DNA from: an uncultured Bacilli bacterium
Lineage (GTDB): Bacteria; Bacillota_I; Bacilli_A; RF39; UBA660
Assembly (NCBI GenBank): GCA_934090935.1
Contig: CAKOKD010000001.1
Location: 364,181 to 428,180 of the forward strand
Length of the DNA stretch: 64,000 nt
Direction of reading: 5' to 3'
The notes beneath the pieces were generated by a model that was given only the letters and a program-made list of their open reading frames with translations, made no database searches and was not told where the DNA came from. The position numbers were made by a program, and so were the translations under genes. Below are positions 43,098-52,126 of the stretch, in pieces. The stretch's first letter is position 1. Every line of letters starts with the position of its first letter.

Positions 43098-43119
43098 TTA
43101 ACAATAGGTTAACTTTTTT
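43094..43119 (+). terminator. Terminator after the four-paralog cluster
   Basis: AGTTAAC/GTTAACT stem with a 5-base loop and T7. Confidence 0.8.
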
Positions 43120-43173
43120 TCTTTGTATAGATTTATTTATCAATTTTTGGTAAAATACTTTTGAGGTGTAATT

Positions 43174-43812
43174 ATGCGTTATAACGTGGTAAAAAATGCA
43201 AATAGTATATTGGAAAGCAATTCCTATTTAGTAAAAAATCCATATGCCTATAAAGGCAAATGGGCAAGTCTTTTTAAAAACAATAATCCAATATGTTTGG
43301 AACTTGGTATGGGTAGAGGTACATTTATAATAGAAATGGCGAAAGTTCATCCAAACATCAATTATATCGGTTTAGAACTTGATAAGAATCAAACTGCAAC
43401 AGCTTTAAAAAATATTAAAGATTTACATTTAGATAATTTAAAGATGATAAATGCTGATGCTTTAAAAGTTGCGGAAATATTTGGACGTGAAATTGATACG
43501 ATCTATTTAACATTCTCTGAACCTTGGCCAAAAAAAGGTGATGAAAAGAAGAGATTTACCGCAATAAACTATTTGAAATTATATGATAGAATATTTAAGA
43601 AGAATAAACATATTATCTTAAAAACTGACAATAAAATATTATTTGCTTCAGCTCTAGAAAGCTTAAGCAGTTATTGGTATACTTTTGATAAAGTAAGTGT
43701 AGATCTTCATAATGATGAAAGAAAAATAGAAAATATAATGACTGATTTTGAACGTCAATATTTTAAAGAACATCGTCAAATATATTATGTTGATGCAAGC
43801 TTTAAAGGTTAA
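43174..43812 (+). CDS. trmB: tRNA (guanine(46)-N7)-methyltransferase
   Basis: 212 aa. SAM motif I CLELGMGRGTFIIEMA (about residue 35), YIGLELDKN, and the TrmB signature LTFSEPWPKK with the downstream KRFTAINYLKLYDRI. It makes m7G46 in tRNA. The stop overlaps a terminator stem (43804-43829), and mtaB follows 28 bases later, so partial read-through or a separate promoter is possible. Confidence 0.95.
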   Translation: MRYNVVKNANSILESNSYLVKNPYAYKGKWASLFKNNNPICLELGMGRGTFIIEMAKVHPNINYIGLELDKNQTATALKNIKDLHLDNLKMINADALKVAEIFGREIDTIYLTFSEPWPKKGDEKKRFTAINYLKLYDRIFKKNKHIILKTDNKILFASALESLSSYWYTFDKVSVDLHNDERKIENIMTDFERQYFKEHRQIYYVDASFKG

Positions 43813-43829
43813 TATATAACCTTTTTTTT
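43804..43829 (+). terminator. Terminator after trmB
   Basis: AAAGGTTA/TAACCTTT stem with a 5-base loop and T residues, overlapping the trmB stop. Confidence 0.75.
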
Positions 43830-43840
43830 GGGAGGTAAAA

Positions 43841-45097
43841 ATGAAAGTAGTAGTTGAAACTTTAGGTTGTAAAGTAAATGCTTATGAATCTGAACTTATA
43901 AAAGAAATGTTTTTAAACAACAAAGATGAAATAATCGAAGATAAAACTCTAGCAGATGTAATTGTAATAAATACTTGTACAGTTACTAACCAAGCCGATT
44001 CTAAAGGAAGAAAACTAATTCGTCAAGCAAGAAGAGATAACGAAAATGCCATTTTAATCGTATGTGGTTGTATGACACAAAATCATGAAGATTTAGATAT
44101 AGATGCAGATATTATTTTAGGCAATAAAGATAAAACTAAAATTCTTGATTTAATAGATGAATTTAAACAAACAAAAAAACAAATAAGACTATTTTATGAT
44201 TTAAGAAATGTTGAATTTGAAGATATGAAAATAAATCACTTTGAACATAAAACAAGAGGATTTGTTAAAATTCAAGATGGATGTAATAACTTTTGTTCAT
44301 ATTGTATTATTCCTTTTGTAAGAGGTAATATCAGAAGCAAAAATATTGATGTCGCTTATGATGAGATAAAATGTTTAGTTGAAAATGGATATCAAGAAAT
44401 TGTTTTAACTGGAATTCATACAGGTTCATATGGAACTGGAAAAGATTTTGATTTGGTTGATCTAATCAGAAAAATAAGTACTCTTGATGGTCTAAAGAGA
44501 ATACGTATATCTTCAATTGAGATAACAGAACTTAATGATAAGTTTATGGAGGAATTTAAAAATAATTTAAAGATTTGTTCACACTTACATGTTCCAATTC
44601 AAAGTGGATCAGATAATATTTTAAAAAGCATGAATCGAAAATATGATATAGCATATTTTAAAGAAAGAACAAAACTTATTAAATCTTTAAGAGATGATGT
44701 TAATTTAACAACTGATTTAATCGTTGGATTTCCTGGAGAAACTGATGGGGATTTTTATGAAACTAAACAAAATTTAATTGATATTGGTTTTTCTAAAATT
44801 CATACATTTCCTTATTCAATAAGAAGAGGAACAAAAGCAAGTACAATGGTACAAGTTAATGAAACTGTTAAAAAGAATCGTACTCATGAAATTCTAGAGT
44901 TAAGCGAAAAGCAAGAAAATGCTTATTATCAAAAATATATTGGAAAAACTGTATCCGTATTAGTTGAAGATAATTATTCAGGATTTACAAGCAATTATAT
45001 AAAAGTTCATTTTGATGAATATCAAGAAAACAATAAATTTGTTGACTGTTTGATAACTGAAGTTGATGGAACAACTGTAAAGGGAAAAGTAAAATAA
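43841..45097 (+). CDS. mtaB: tRNA t6A37 methylthiotransferase MtaB
   Basis: 418 aa. N-terminal MTTase domain with cluster cysteines in TLGCKVNAYESE, NTCTVTNQAD and VCGCMTQ; radical-SAM CNNFCSYC (CxxxCxxC) near residue 148 followed by IIPFVRG; C-terminal TRAM domain. The TLGCKVNAYE start distinguishes MtaB from MiaB and RimO. It makes ms2t6A37 in tRNA. GGGAGG ribosome binding site. Confidence 0.95.
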   Translation: MKVVVETLGCKVNAYESELIKEMFLNNKDEIIEDKTLADVIVINTCTVTNQADSKGRKLIRQARRDNENAILIVCGCMTQNHEDLDIDADIILGNKDKTKILDLIDEFKQTKKQIRLFYDLRNVEFEDMKINHFEHKTRGFVKIQDGCNNFCSYCIIPFVRGNIRSKNIDVAYDEIKCLVENGYQEIVLTGIHTGSYGTGKDFDLVDLIRKISTLDGLKRIRISSIEITELNDKFMEEFKNNLKICSHLHVPIQSGSDNILKSMNRKYDIAYFKERTKLIKSLRDDVNLTTDLIVGFPGETDGDFYETKQNLIDIGFSKIHTFPYSIRRGTKASTMVQVNETVKKNRTHEILELSEKQENAYYQKYIGKTVSVLVEDNYSGFTSNYIKVHFDEYQENNKFVDCLITEVDGTTVKGKVK

Positions 45098-45142
45098 TTG
45101 ATAAAAGTAATAAATACGTTTATAATTTAAATGGTGATGGTT

Positions 45143-45883
45143 ATGAAGAAAAAGATGAATATTAAAAATAATAGAATTAATATTGGTAGAATTTCTTTTG
45201 ATACAGATACTTTAAAGGGGTTTGCTTTTATTTCTGGATGTGCTTTTTTACTTATTTCAACTAAAGCTATAACTGAGGCTATAATTAAAGATGCTGAAGA
45301 TGAACTTAGAGAACAAAACCAAAAAAAGATAGTAGAAGATGCATTTAAAAATTATAATTACATCGGACCAACATATGAAGTAGAATATAAAGTTCAGTCT
45401 GGTGATACTCTTGAGGGAATAGTTTCTAGTTATCAAAGTGATCCTAATATAATGTATCCTTTAATTGACACTATTGTACGTGAAAATGATTTACCAGGTA
45501 GAAATACTTTGCGTGCAGGAAAAACTATAACTTTGTATGGAGTAGGTGAAGAACATTTAGCTGATTTTGGTTATACTTTGGATTATTCAAAAGTTAACCC
45601 TGAATGTGAACTTGAAGATTTAAGTGATTTCATTGATAATCAAATTACAGGCTTAGTTTTAACCGATGAAAATGAACAAAGACTAGCTGATTTTGAAGCA
45701 AGATATAGCTATGCTAAAATGAAACTCGATAGATATCGAAACGATCCTGAGTCTATTGAATTGGAAAACGTTCTTGAGGACTATAGAAATCTTGCTCAAT
45801 TGATTGCTGATATAGTAGGTGTTAATTATAATAAATCCTTTAAGGCTCATAAGATTGAAGAAGGAAAGAGTTTTAGCTTATAA
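45143..45883 (+). CDS. Membrane-anchored LysM domain protein
   Basis: About 246 aa. One transmembrane helix (about 23-45), a charged coiled region, and a LysM domain: VEYKVQSGDTLEGIVSSYQSD...YPLIDTIVRENDLPGRNTLRAGKTITLYG (about 80-135). The C-terminal 100 residues are polar helix. LysM binds peptidoglycan or related glycans. ATG 45143 follows GGTGAT. It is followed after 1 base by a small exported TasA-like gene, so the pair may act together; sporulation use is possible but unproven. Confidence 0.8.
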   Translation: MKKKMNIKNNRINIGRISFDTDTLKGFAFISGCAFLLISTKAITEAIIKDAEDELREQNQKKIVEDAFKNYNYIGPTYEVEYKVQSGDTLEGIVSSYQSDPNIMYPLIDTIVRENDLPGRNTLRAGKTITLYGVGEEHLADFGYTLDYSKVNPECELEDLSDFIDNQITGLVLTDENEQRLADFEARYSYAKMKLDRYRNDPESIELENVLEDYRNLAQLIADIVGVNYNKSFKAHKIEEGKSFSL

Positions 45884-45884
45884 C

Positions 45885-46379
45885 ATGACTTTAAAGGAAT
45901 ACATAAAAAAAAGAGTTGTCGTTTTTGCTACCTCTTTTTTAATTATTTTAGTTATTTTAGGCATATCTTTTTATAATGTTTTAAGCAATAAATCTGGTGA
46001 TATTGTAATAAAAGATAATATTAACTATACAATTGAAACCATAAAGAAGGATAACAATAATTATCCTATGAGCAAAGAAGAAGGAGAAATCTCTTCAAGT
46101 GTACATAAAATAATTGTGAAAAATAAAGATGATAAAAGAAGCAATTTTGAAGTTGTTTTAAAGGATAAGAATTCAACATCACTTATAGATAAAGTTTATT
46201 ATAAGATAGATGATGGAGAAGTAAAACAAATAGATAAGAAACATGTTCTTTATTATGGAACATTAGAAAAAGGGGAAAGAAAAACTATTGAGGTGCGTTT
46301 CTGGCTTGGAAGCGATTTAATCGATTCTAATGATTTAGGTAAAAAAGCAAGCATTTATCTTGATGTATATGGAAAATAG
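45885..46379 (+). CDS. Small exported beta-domain (TasA-like) protein
   Basis: About 164 aa. N-terminal helix (12-32), then a beta-sandwich-like domain: NKDDKRSNFEVVLKD.., LYYGTLEKGERKTIEVRFWLGSDL and KKASIYLDVYGK. The E-x-R-x-W-L..D..G ending recalls camelysin/TasA-type proteins; this is a remote resemblance. Translation is probably coupled to the LysM gene, since no good ribosome binding site is seen near the ATG at 45885. It ends at a bidirectional terminator. Confidence 0.6.
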   Translation: MTLKEYIKKRVVVFATSFLIILVILGISFYNVLSNKSGDIVIKDNINYTIETIKKDNNNYPMSKEEGEISSSVHKIIVKNKDDKRSNFEVVLKDKNSTSLIDKVYYKIDDGEVKQIDKKHVLYYGTLEKGERKTIEVRFWLGSDLIDSNDLGKKASIYLDVYGK

Positions 46380-46383
46380 ATGT

Positions 46384-46418
46384 AAAAAAATGAGGGATTA
46401 AATTTCTCTCATTTTTTC
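46384..46418. terminator. Bidirectional terminator
   Basis: AAAAAATGAGGGA pairs with TTTCTCTCATTTTTT; it serves 45885 (+) and def (-). Confidence 0.8.
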
Positions 46419-46949
46419 TTTATCTTTAAATGGATTTTTAGGATCAATCTTGTCAACGAAAAGTATTCCATCTAGATGATCCATTTCATGTTGAAAAGCT
46501 ATTGAAATATCTTCTCTTACACGAATAATATATTCATCACCATATTCATTATAAGCTTTGACTTTCATTCTTGCATATCTTGGAACAATACCTTTTACTT
46601 CACGGTTAATGGATAAGCATCCTTCACCTTCACCAACATAGATAAGTTCTTCTGAATGGCTTAATACTTTTGGATTGATAACCACATATCTTTCAAAAGT
46701 ACCATCTCCATTATCCTCACTTATAACAAATATACGTTTCATTATTCCTATTTGACACATTGAAAGTCCCATTCCGGCTCTTAAATCATATTTTTTGGCA
46801 ATCTCTTCATCTTGACTCATCTCTAAATAATCAAGTGAATCATTTATAGTTTTTATCATATCATCATCAAGAGGAAAAGTAACTTCTTCAGACTTTTGAT
46901 GTAATCTTTTATCTTTTTCATCCAATATATGTATATTTGGTAATTCCAT
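46398..46949 (-). CDS. def: Peptide deformylase
   Basis: 183 aa. Three motifs are present: GMGLSMCQIG (motif 1, usual GxGxAAxQ with Ser-Met-Cys variation), EGCLS (motif 2, Cys metal ligand) and QHEMDHLDG (motif 3, HExxH). It removes the N-formyl group from nascent proteins and complements fmt at 2624. It is longer than E. coli Def and like the Gram-positive type 2 enzymes. Monocistronic, minus strand; the -10 TAGAAT is upstream near 46977. Confidence 0.95.
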   Translation of the reverse strand: MELPNIHILDEKDKRLHQKSEEVTFPLDDDMIKTINDSLDYLEMSQDEEIAKKYDLRAGMGLSMCQIGIMKRIFVISEDNGDGTFERYVVINPKVLSHSEELIYVGEGEGCLSINREVKGIVPRYARMKVKAYNEYGDEYIIRVREDISIAFQHEMDHLDGILFVDKIDPKNPFKDKEKMREI

Positions 46950-47096
46950 AAAAACATCCCCATTTCTTCAATAAACGTATTCTATCAAAAAAAAACGTTT
47001 TAATCAAGTTTGCGTAAACTTTACTTAAAATTTACTTTATTTCATTTACGTGCTTTTACATATCTAGTATACTAATGGTAGATTAGGGTTGATGTG

Positions 47097-47897
47097 ATGA
47101 AGAATATAGAGAAAAATTCAATAATAGTTTTATTGATTATAATATCTATTTTTATTATAAATTTAATGGATGATAAGAAAATAACTTCTTTAACAGTTGA
47201 AAACACGATTGCAAGGAGTTTTAATAAGGAAACATCATCAAATGTTAAGGATGACAAACTAAGCAATATTAGAATAGAAAACGATAAAATATATTTTAAT
47301 GTTTCGAGTTCTAATGTGGTAAGCAATATAAACGAAGATGATTTAAATAAGCTTCTTAAGTCTAAAAAGAAAAATTGGAAAGTATATAATGAAAATAATA
47401 TGGAATATAACAAAAGTTATAAAAATGGTGTTTTGAGATTAAAAAACGATGATTTTAAGAGTCTAACTATCAATGATGGTTATAAAAACTATGTAATTAA
47501 TTATCATAATGGATTTTTTGAATTAAGTTATCCTAGTGTTTCAATCGGCACAAAGTATTTTTTAGATTTTGAAAGTGCTTATAACTCATGTGATAAAGAA
47601 TGTGAAATAGATTTACTTGAGGATATATCATTATCAAATATAGAAATTTTAAAAGATGTTGTTATAAATGGAAACTATAAAAATATATATTCTGATGATT
47701 ATTTGTTTAAATTAAATAATTCTAAAGTGAAAATAACTTTAAACAATGTAAAAGTTAATACTCAATATTTAGCAAATGTTAGCAAGAAAAATAAGAATAA
47801 AATCATTTTAAACAATAGTAAAATAAAATGTTTGGATGTTGCAAATAATAAAACAAATGTTGAAAATAATCAATCTAGTCTATTAAAATTTTTATAA
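47097..47897 (+). CDS. Membrane-anchored extracellular protein, unknown
   Basis: About 266 aa. One N-terminal helix (8-25), then an asparagine/lysine-rich exported region. The C-terminal half has regular short strands (NNSKVKITLNNVKVN, NKIILNNSKIKCLDV) that look like a right-handed beta-helix or pectate-lyase-like coil. No catalytic motif recognised. TATACT at about 47066 could be its -10. It is followed by miaA 29 bases later. Confidence 0.7.
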   Translation: MKNIEKNSIIVLLIIISIFIINLMDDKKITSLTVENTIARSFNKETSSNVKDDKLSNIRIENDKIYFNVSSSNVVSNINEDDLNKLLKSKKKNWKVYNENNMEYNKSYKNGVLRLKNDDFKSLTINDGYKNYVINYHNGFFELSYPSVSIGTKYFLDFESAYNSCDKECEIDLLEDISLSNIEILKDVVINGNYKNIYSDDYLFKLNNSKVKITLNNVKVNTQYLANVSKKNKNKIILNNSKIKCLDVANNKTNVENNQSSLLKFL

Positions 47898-47926
47898 TTT
47901 AGATATAATAACTTTAGGTGATTTAA

Positions 47927-48781
47927 GTGATCTATGTTGTTTGTGGACCAACGGGTGTCGGTAAGACTAAACTAAGTGTTAGCTTGGCTAAGCATTTTAA
48001 TGGGATTGTTGTAAATGCTGATTCGATGCAAGTTTATAAATGTTTAAATATCGGTACGGCTAAGGTAACAGAGGAAGAAAAAGAAGGTGTGCCTCATATG
48101 CTTTTCGATATTGTTTCTCCAGAGGATATGTATACTATCTATGATTATCAACGTGATTTAAGACGTGTAATTGATGATAATAAAGACAAAGATATCATAC
48201 TTGTTGGCGGAAGTGGACTTTATATTAAAGCAGGACTTTATGATTATAAATTTGTTGAAGAAGAAAGTCATGAAGATTTTGATGAATATAGCAATGAAGA
48301 ACTTTTTGATATGGTTAAAAAGAAGGATCCTACAAGTGATATTCATGTAAACAACCGTAAGAGGCTCATCAGAAAATTGAATCAAAAGGAAACGTCTTTT
48401 GATGGTGATAAACTTCTTTATGAGGCAATATTTATTGGACTTACAACCTCAAGAGAAAAACTATATGATCGAATAAATAAAAGAGTAGATAAAATGGTTG
48501 AAGATGGGCTCCTTGATGAAGTAAAATCTTTATATGATGAGGGAATACGCAGCAAAGCTATTATGACGGGTATTGGTTATAAAGAGTTATATGAATATTT
48601 TGATAACAAAATAAGTTTAGATGAAGCAATTGAGCTAATAAAAAGTCGAAGCAGACATTATGCTAAGAGGCAATATACTTGGTTTAATAATCAAATGAAT
48701 ATTAAATGGTTTGATGTTGATTTTGATAATTTTAATAATACAGTTAATGAAGTTATAAAATATATAAATGGAAAGATATAA
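47927..48781 (+). CDS. miaA: tRNA dimethylallyltransferase MiaA
   Basis: 284 aa from a GTG start (AGGTGAT site 5-6 bases upstream). P-loop GPTGVGKTKLS, NADSMQVYKCLNIGTAK, VGGSGLYIKA, and C-terminal TGIGYKEL and RHYAKRQYTWF. It adds a dimethylallyl group to A37 of tRNA. No terminator with a strong stem is visible immediately downstream. Confidence 0.95.
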   Translation: MIYVVCGPTGVGKTKLSVSLAKHFNGIVVNADSMQVYKCLNIGTAKVTEEEKEGVPHMLFDIVSPEDMYTIYDYQRDLRRVIDDNKDKDIILVGGSGLYIKAGLYDYKFVEEESHEDFDEYSNEELFDMVKKKDPTSDIHVNNRKRLIRKLNQKETSFDGDKLLYEAIFIGLTTSREKLYDRINKRVDKMVEDGLLDEVKSLYDEGIRSKAIMTGIGYKELYEYFDNKISLDEAIELIKSRSRHYAKRQYTWFNNQMNIKWFDVDFDNFNNTVNEVIKYINGKI

Positions 48782-48821
48782 GTGTTTTATGTCTTTTTTT
48801 ACATTAAGAAAACATATTCAA

Positions 48822-48850
48822 TTGACATGCGAAATTATAAAAAGTATAAT
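48822..48850 (+). promoter_or_regulatory. Promoter of TasA-like/DUF5305 genes
   Basis: TTGACA (48822-48827), 17-base spacer, TATAAT (48845-48850), both consensus. Confidence 0.8.
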
Positions 48851-48873
48851 TTATATAGAATAGGATGGATTTT

Positions 48874-49290
48874 ATGACAAATAAAAAAATCTATGGACTT
48901 ATATTTTTTTTATCGATTGAGATTATGATGATTGGAGTATTAACATTTGGTAATTCCTTTGCTTATCCAGATAATGCTAAAAAGGTGTGGAATGTTGGAT
49001 ATAGAGTTGATTCTAGGGATACGAACCTTATCGATATAAATACGACATTAGAGCAAGATCAAACTTATGAAAAAGAGATAGAAATTTATAATGAAGGCAA
49101 TATTGATGCTTATTTTGACAGCATTAAAACAATCGGTAATGTTGATGATTTGGATATAACTTTAGAAAATATGGATGATACTATTTTTTCAGATAGTAAA
49201 AAGATAGTTGTTTTAAAAGTAGAAAATAAAGGTATTGATGCTTTAAACGTTGATATCGGCGTTGATTTATTGTTTAAAGAACTAAACTAA
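48874..49290 (+). CDS. TasA/camelysin-like secreted protein
   Basis: About 138 aa. Hydrophobic leader (7-31) ending near NSFAYPD, then a beta-domain: EQDQTYEKEIEIYNEGNIDAYFD, LDITLENM, IVVLKVENKGIDALNVDIGVDLLF. This pattern (N-terminal strand, N-x-G-x-x-x-A, alternating strands) is typical of SipW-processed TasA/camelysin proteins. ATG 48874 follows AGGATGG. Paired with a DUF5305 gene 28 bases downstream, a common combination in this class. No sipW gene is in the window. Confidence 0.65.
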   Translation: MTNKKIYGLIFFLSIEIMMIGVLTFGNSFAYPDNAKKVWNVGYRVDSRDTNLIDINTTLEQDQTYEKEIEIYNEGNIDAYFDSIKTIGNVDDLDITLENMDDTIFSDSKKIVVLKVENKGIDALNVDIGVDLLFKELN

Positions 49291-49318
49291 TTGGTTTTAG
49301 AATAAAAAGGGTGATAAA

Positions 49319-50290
49319 ATGAATTTTAAAGTAAATTTATATCGAGGATTTATTATAATTCTTTTGATGCTTATTTTTGTAAGTGCCTTTTTTATGAGCT
49401 TTTTTTACAATTTTTCGGATAATAAATATATAAGAAAAATCAATGCAACAGTTGAAAAAGAAGTTCATTACAAAATCTCAAATAAGGATGGTACGACAGG
49501 CTTTAATACTTTAGATAATTTAAATACGATAAGTGTTCTTTATAATTATTCAATAAAATTAGACGACTTATCCAGTATTGAAGATAATTATAAAATCGTT
49601 GGTAGACTTGTTATCAGCAATGATGATAAGGATTTATTTATCGAGGAATTGGATGATGAAAACTCTGTATCTTTAAAAGAAAATGGATATGTTTTAAATA
49701 TTAAAGAAACAAAAGATTTAGCTTTTAAAGAGGACTTTATAGAATATCAAAATGCGCTTAAAGAGTATGGGTATGAAAACGTTCATTCAAGAATAGATTA
49801 TATCTTAGAAAATGATATCAATCTATATAATAACTATTTGAATAAATCCATAAAGAAAAATGATGATGTCATATTAAGCGTTGATTTAGATAAAGGAGTA
49901 ATAATATCAGACAATAAAAAATATGATCAAGTGCTATATGGTAAAGTCGATGTTGATACATGCTATGCGATATGTATGGAACTTATAACGTCGATTGTAT
50001 TATTCGCTTTAATAATTATTTTGCTTTTAAGAAGAATTAATCTAATAAAATCTTCGTTTACTTACAGATTAAATCGTATTTTAAAAAAGTATGACAAATA
50101 TATTGTGGATGTAAAAAGTTTCCCTGTTCTTGATAATAAGGTTTTAGAAGACGCTGTAACGTTTAAAGAACTTGTAAATATTTCTAAGAGTTTAAGCATT
50201 CCGATAAATTACTTGAATATAAAAAACAAGCATGAAGCGACATTTATGGTAATAACTAATACAACTGGATATGTTTATAAGTTGAAATAA
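49319..50290 (+). CDS. DUF5305-like membrane protein
   Basis: 323 aa. Transmembrane helix (11-31), extracytoplasmic domain with HYKISNKDGTTGFNTLDNLNTISVLYNYSIKL.. of about 190 residues, second helix (about 221-240), and a cytoplasmic C-terminus with VTFKELVNISKSLSIPINYLNIKNKHEATFMVITNTTGYVYKLK. This layout and the final FKELV..A......P..Y....... V......YVY pattern are those of DUF5305, often linked to SipW/TasA-like genes. Function unknown; export or assembly of the neighbouring protein is inference. Confidence 0.7.
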   Translation: MNFKVNLYRGFIIILLMLIFVSAFFMSFFYNFSDNKYIRKINATVEKEVHYKISNKDGTTGFNTLDNLNTISVLYNYSIKLDDLSSIEDNYKIVGRLVISNDDKDLFIEELDDENSVSLKENGYVLNIKETKDLAFKEDFIEYQNALKEYGYENVHSRIDYILENDINLYNNYLNKSIKKNDDVILSVDLDKGVIISDNKKYDQVLYGKVDVDTCYAICMELITSIVLFALIIILLLRRINLIKSSFTYRLNRILKKYDKYIVDVKSFPVLDNKVLEDAVTFKELVNISKSLSIPINYLNIKNKHEATFMVITNTTGYVYKLK

Positions 50291-50336
50291 GAACAAGTTT
50301 TATCATAATACATATAAATATACTAGAGGTGTTTAT

Positions 50337-50579
50337 ATGGAAATTAATGATGAAATTTTTAATAAAGTTGAAGCTAAAACTAAGGTAAGCAAAGAATCAA
50401 TTATCAATATTGCTAGTAGGCTTAATGAAGGAAATATGAAAGATCCAAGTACTTTAAGCGGAATAATAAGAGAATTAAGCAAGTTAACAGGTAAAGAAGT
50501 TTCGAAGGAAAAAGAGGATAAGATAATTAACTTGATTGTCAATGATAAGGTTCCAACAAATGTAGATAAAATGTTTTAG
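50337..50579 (+). CDS. spoVIF: Stage VI sporulation protein F (SpoVIF-like)
   Basis: 80 aa. EIFNKVEAKTKVSKESIINIASRLNEGNMKDPSTLSGIIRELSKLTGKEVSKEKEDKIINLI.NDKVP matches the SpoVIF/YjcC family pattern (K.T.V....I..LA..V...NF.DE..LR.LI..L....GK.V.KE.EDKI...I.NDKVP). In Bacillus SpoVIF is needed for spore coat assembly and GerE function. Ribosome binding site AGAGGTG. Confidence 0.75.
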   Translation: MEINDEIFNKVEAKTKVSKESIINIASRLNEGNMKDPSTLSGIIRELSKLTGKEVSKEKEDKIINLIVNDKVPTNVDKMF

Positions 50580-50593
50580 ATAGGGTTGATAAT

Positions 50594-51091
50594 ATGCTTT
50601 TTTACGATGAAGTAGAGAATGTAGAAGAATTAAAGAGTATGCTTGAATATAATCTTGAACTTAAGATTATAAAGGTTGCTGTCATCTGCTTTATTTTTAC
50701 AAAAGATGGAAAAGTGATTTTAAATAGACGAGGACCAGGGGCAAGAGATGATGTGGGTCTTTTGCAAGCGATTGGAGGTTCGGTTAACAAAAGCGATATA
50801 GACTTCAGAGATGCGATGAGAAGAGAAATAGAGGAAGAAACTGGTTCTAAAACTGTTCGGATTTCTGATTTTATTGGGGCTTATCATGATAGAAAAATGG
50901 ATAATGAAACTAAAGAAACTGTTGACTGGGTTATTCTAGGTTATCTTGGCTATTTAGAGGATGGAAATCTATTTATAAAAGAGCTTGATAAAAGCTATGA
51001 TTTAGAAACTTTAAGCCTTGATGAGATTCGAGAGGATGAACTTTCTAAATCAACTTATAGGTTTATAGAAGAAATAAAGAGGATGAAATGA
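50594..51091 (+). CDS. NUDIX hydrolase
   Basis: 165 aa. Nudix box present: GGSVNKSDIDFRDAMRREIEEETG (G-x5-E-x7-R-E-U-x-E-E-x-G-U, with D in place of the first E). Flanking strands VAVICFIFTKDGKVILNRRG and WVILGYLGYLED fit the fold. The substrate is not predictable. Its stop overlaps the ATG of the next gene (ATGA). Confidence 0.88.
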   Translation: MLFYDEVENVEELKSMLEYNLELKIIKVAVICFIFTKDGKVILNRRGPGARDDVGLLQAIGGSVNKSDIDFRDAMRREIEEETGSKTVRISDFIGAYHDRKMDNETKETVDWVILGYLGYLEDGNLFIKELDKSYDLETLSLDEIREDELSKSTYRFIEEIKRMK

Positions 51092-52059
51092 AAAATATTT
51101 TTGTTAATGAAGATGGAACGATAAAATTAAAAGCTGTAGTTTATACAATTGGAATATTTTTATTTTTAGTATTGTTGCTTATGTATTTTATAAGTCAATC
51201 GACATCTAGTATAACTGATGGAAATGAGGAACAAGTTCATGTAAGCGAGAAAACTACAACTACAATGTCATTATGCAAGGATTGTAAGATGAGTTTCATC
51301 AGAGATTCTTATGATGCAAAAACTAATGAAGAGATAAATTTGAATAATTTGCTTGAGTTGAAATCAATCAACATTAGAAATATAAAGTTAAGCGGTTATG
51401 ATGAGGGTTTGATTGAAATCAAGTCTTCTAAAGAAGGATTAGTCATTAAGACTTTAAATAAACTTGGAAGCACTAAAATAAAGGCGAGCTATCAGGATAA
51501 AGAAAGTGAGATGACGATCAATGTCTTCAGTGATGTTATCAAGTCTGCTAAAATGATTGATAATTACTATGTTTATTTGGATGATTTCGCTCAACTAACG
51601 TTAGAAACTGATCCAGAAAATGTTGATGCAAGCTTCTTTAACGTCTTTAGTGATGATGAAAGTATTGCTAAAGTCAATGGCAGCAGTATAATTGGTGTTT
51701 CCCTTGGTAAAACTAGATTGAATTTAAAATATGCAGATGTTTTATCATCAAGCTATGTGTACGTTATAAAATCAAGAATTGCAATCTATCTAATGGAAGG
51801 AAATTCTTTAAAAGAATATTCTACTTATAAAACCAATACTAAATCATTTAATATATTAGTTAAAAGTTTGGATAAAGATATTACTAAAGATGATTTAACA
51901 TATACGATTGATAATGGAAAGATAGAATATATTGAACCGGATATTGAGGAACCAAATACTTTTAAATATAGTGTTGATTTAAGTGAAAATAATGCTTATA
52001 TGGAATTTACTTTAAGCGATGGAAGTAAAACGGGATTAGAAGTTTTATATGAAAACTAA
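51088..52059 (+). CDS. Membrane-anchored protein with BIG2-like domains
   Basis: 323 aa. One transmembrane helix (17-35), Thr/Ser linker, a C-K-D-C-K motif, then beta-rich modules. SKEGLVIKTLNKLGSTKIKASYQDKESEMTINV and DDESIAKVNGSSIIGVSLGKTRLNLKY have the (S..V..V...G.V.G...G...I......) shape of bacterial Ig-like (BIG2) domains. A third module closes the protein. Exported, anchored by its N-terminus; likely surface or periplasm-like space. Translation is coupled to the NUDIX gene. Confidence 0.72.
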   Translation: MKNIFVNEDGTIKLKAVVYTIGIFLFLVLLLMYFISQSTSSITDGNEEQVHVSEKTTTTMSLCKDCKMSFIRDSYDAKTNEEINLNNLLELKSINIRNIKLSGYDEGLIEIKSSKEGLVIKTLNKLGSTKIKASYQDKESEMTINVFSDVIKSAKMIDNYYVYLDDFAQLTLETDPENVDASFFNVFSDDESIAKVNGSSIIGVSLGKTRLNLKYADVLSSSYVYVIKSRIAIYLMEGNSLKEYSTYKTNTKSFNILVKSLDKDITKDDLTYTIDNGKIEYIEPDIEEPNTFKYSVDLSENNAYMEFTLSDGSKTGLEVLYEN

Positions 52060-52126
52060 AAACTTTAAACCTGTTTTTTTTATTGACTTAATATTATATC
52101 GATGGAATAATTAAGGAGGTGATATT

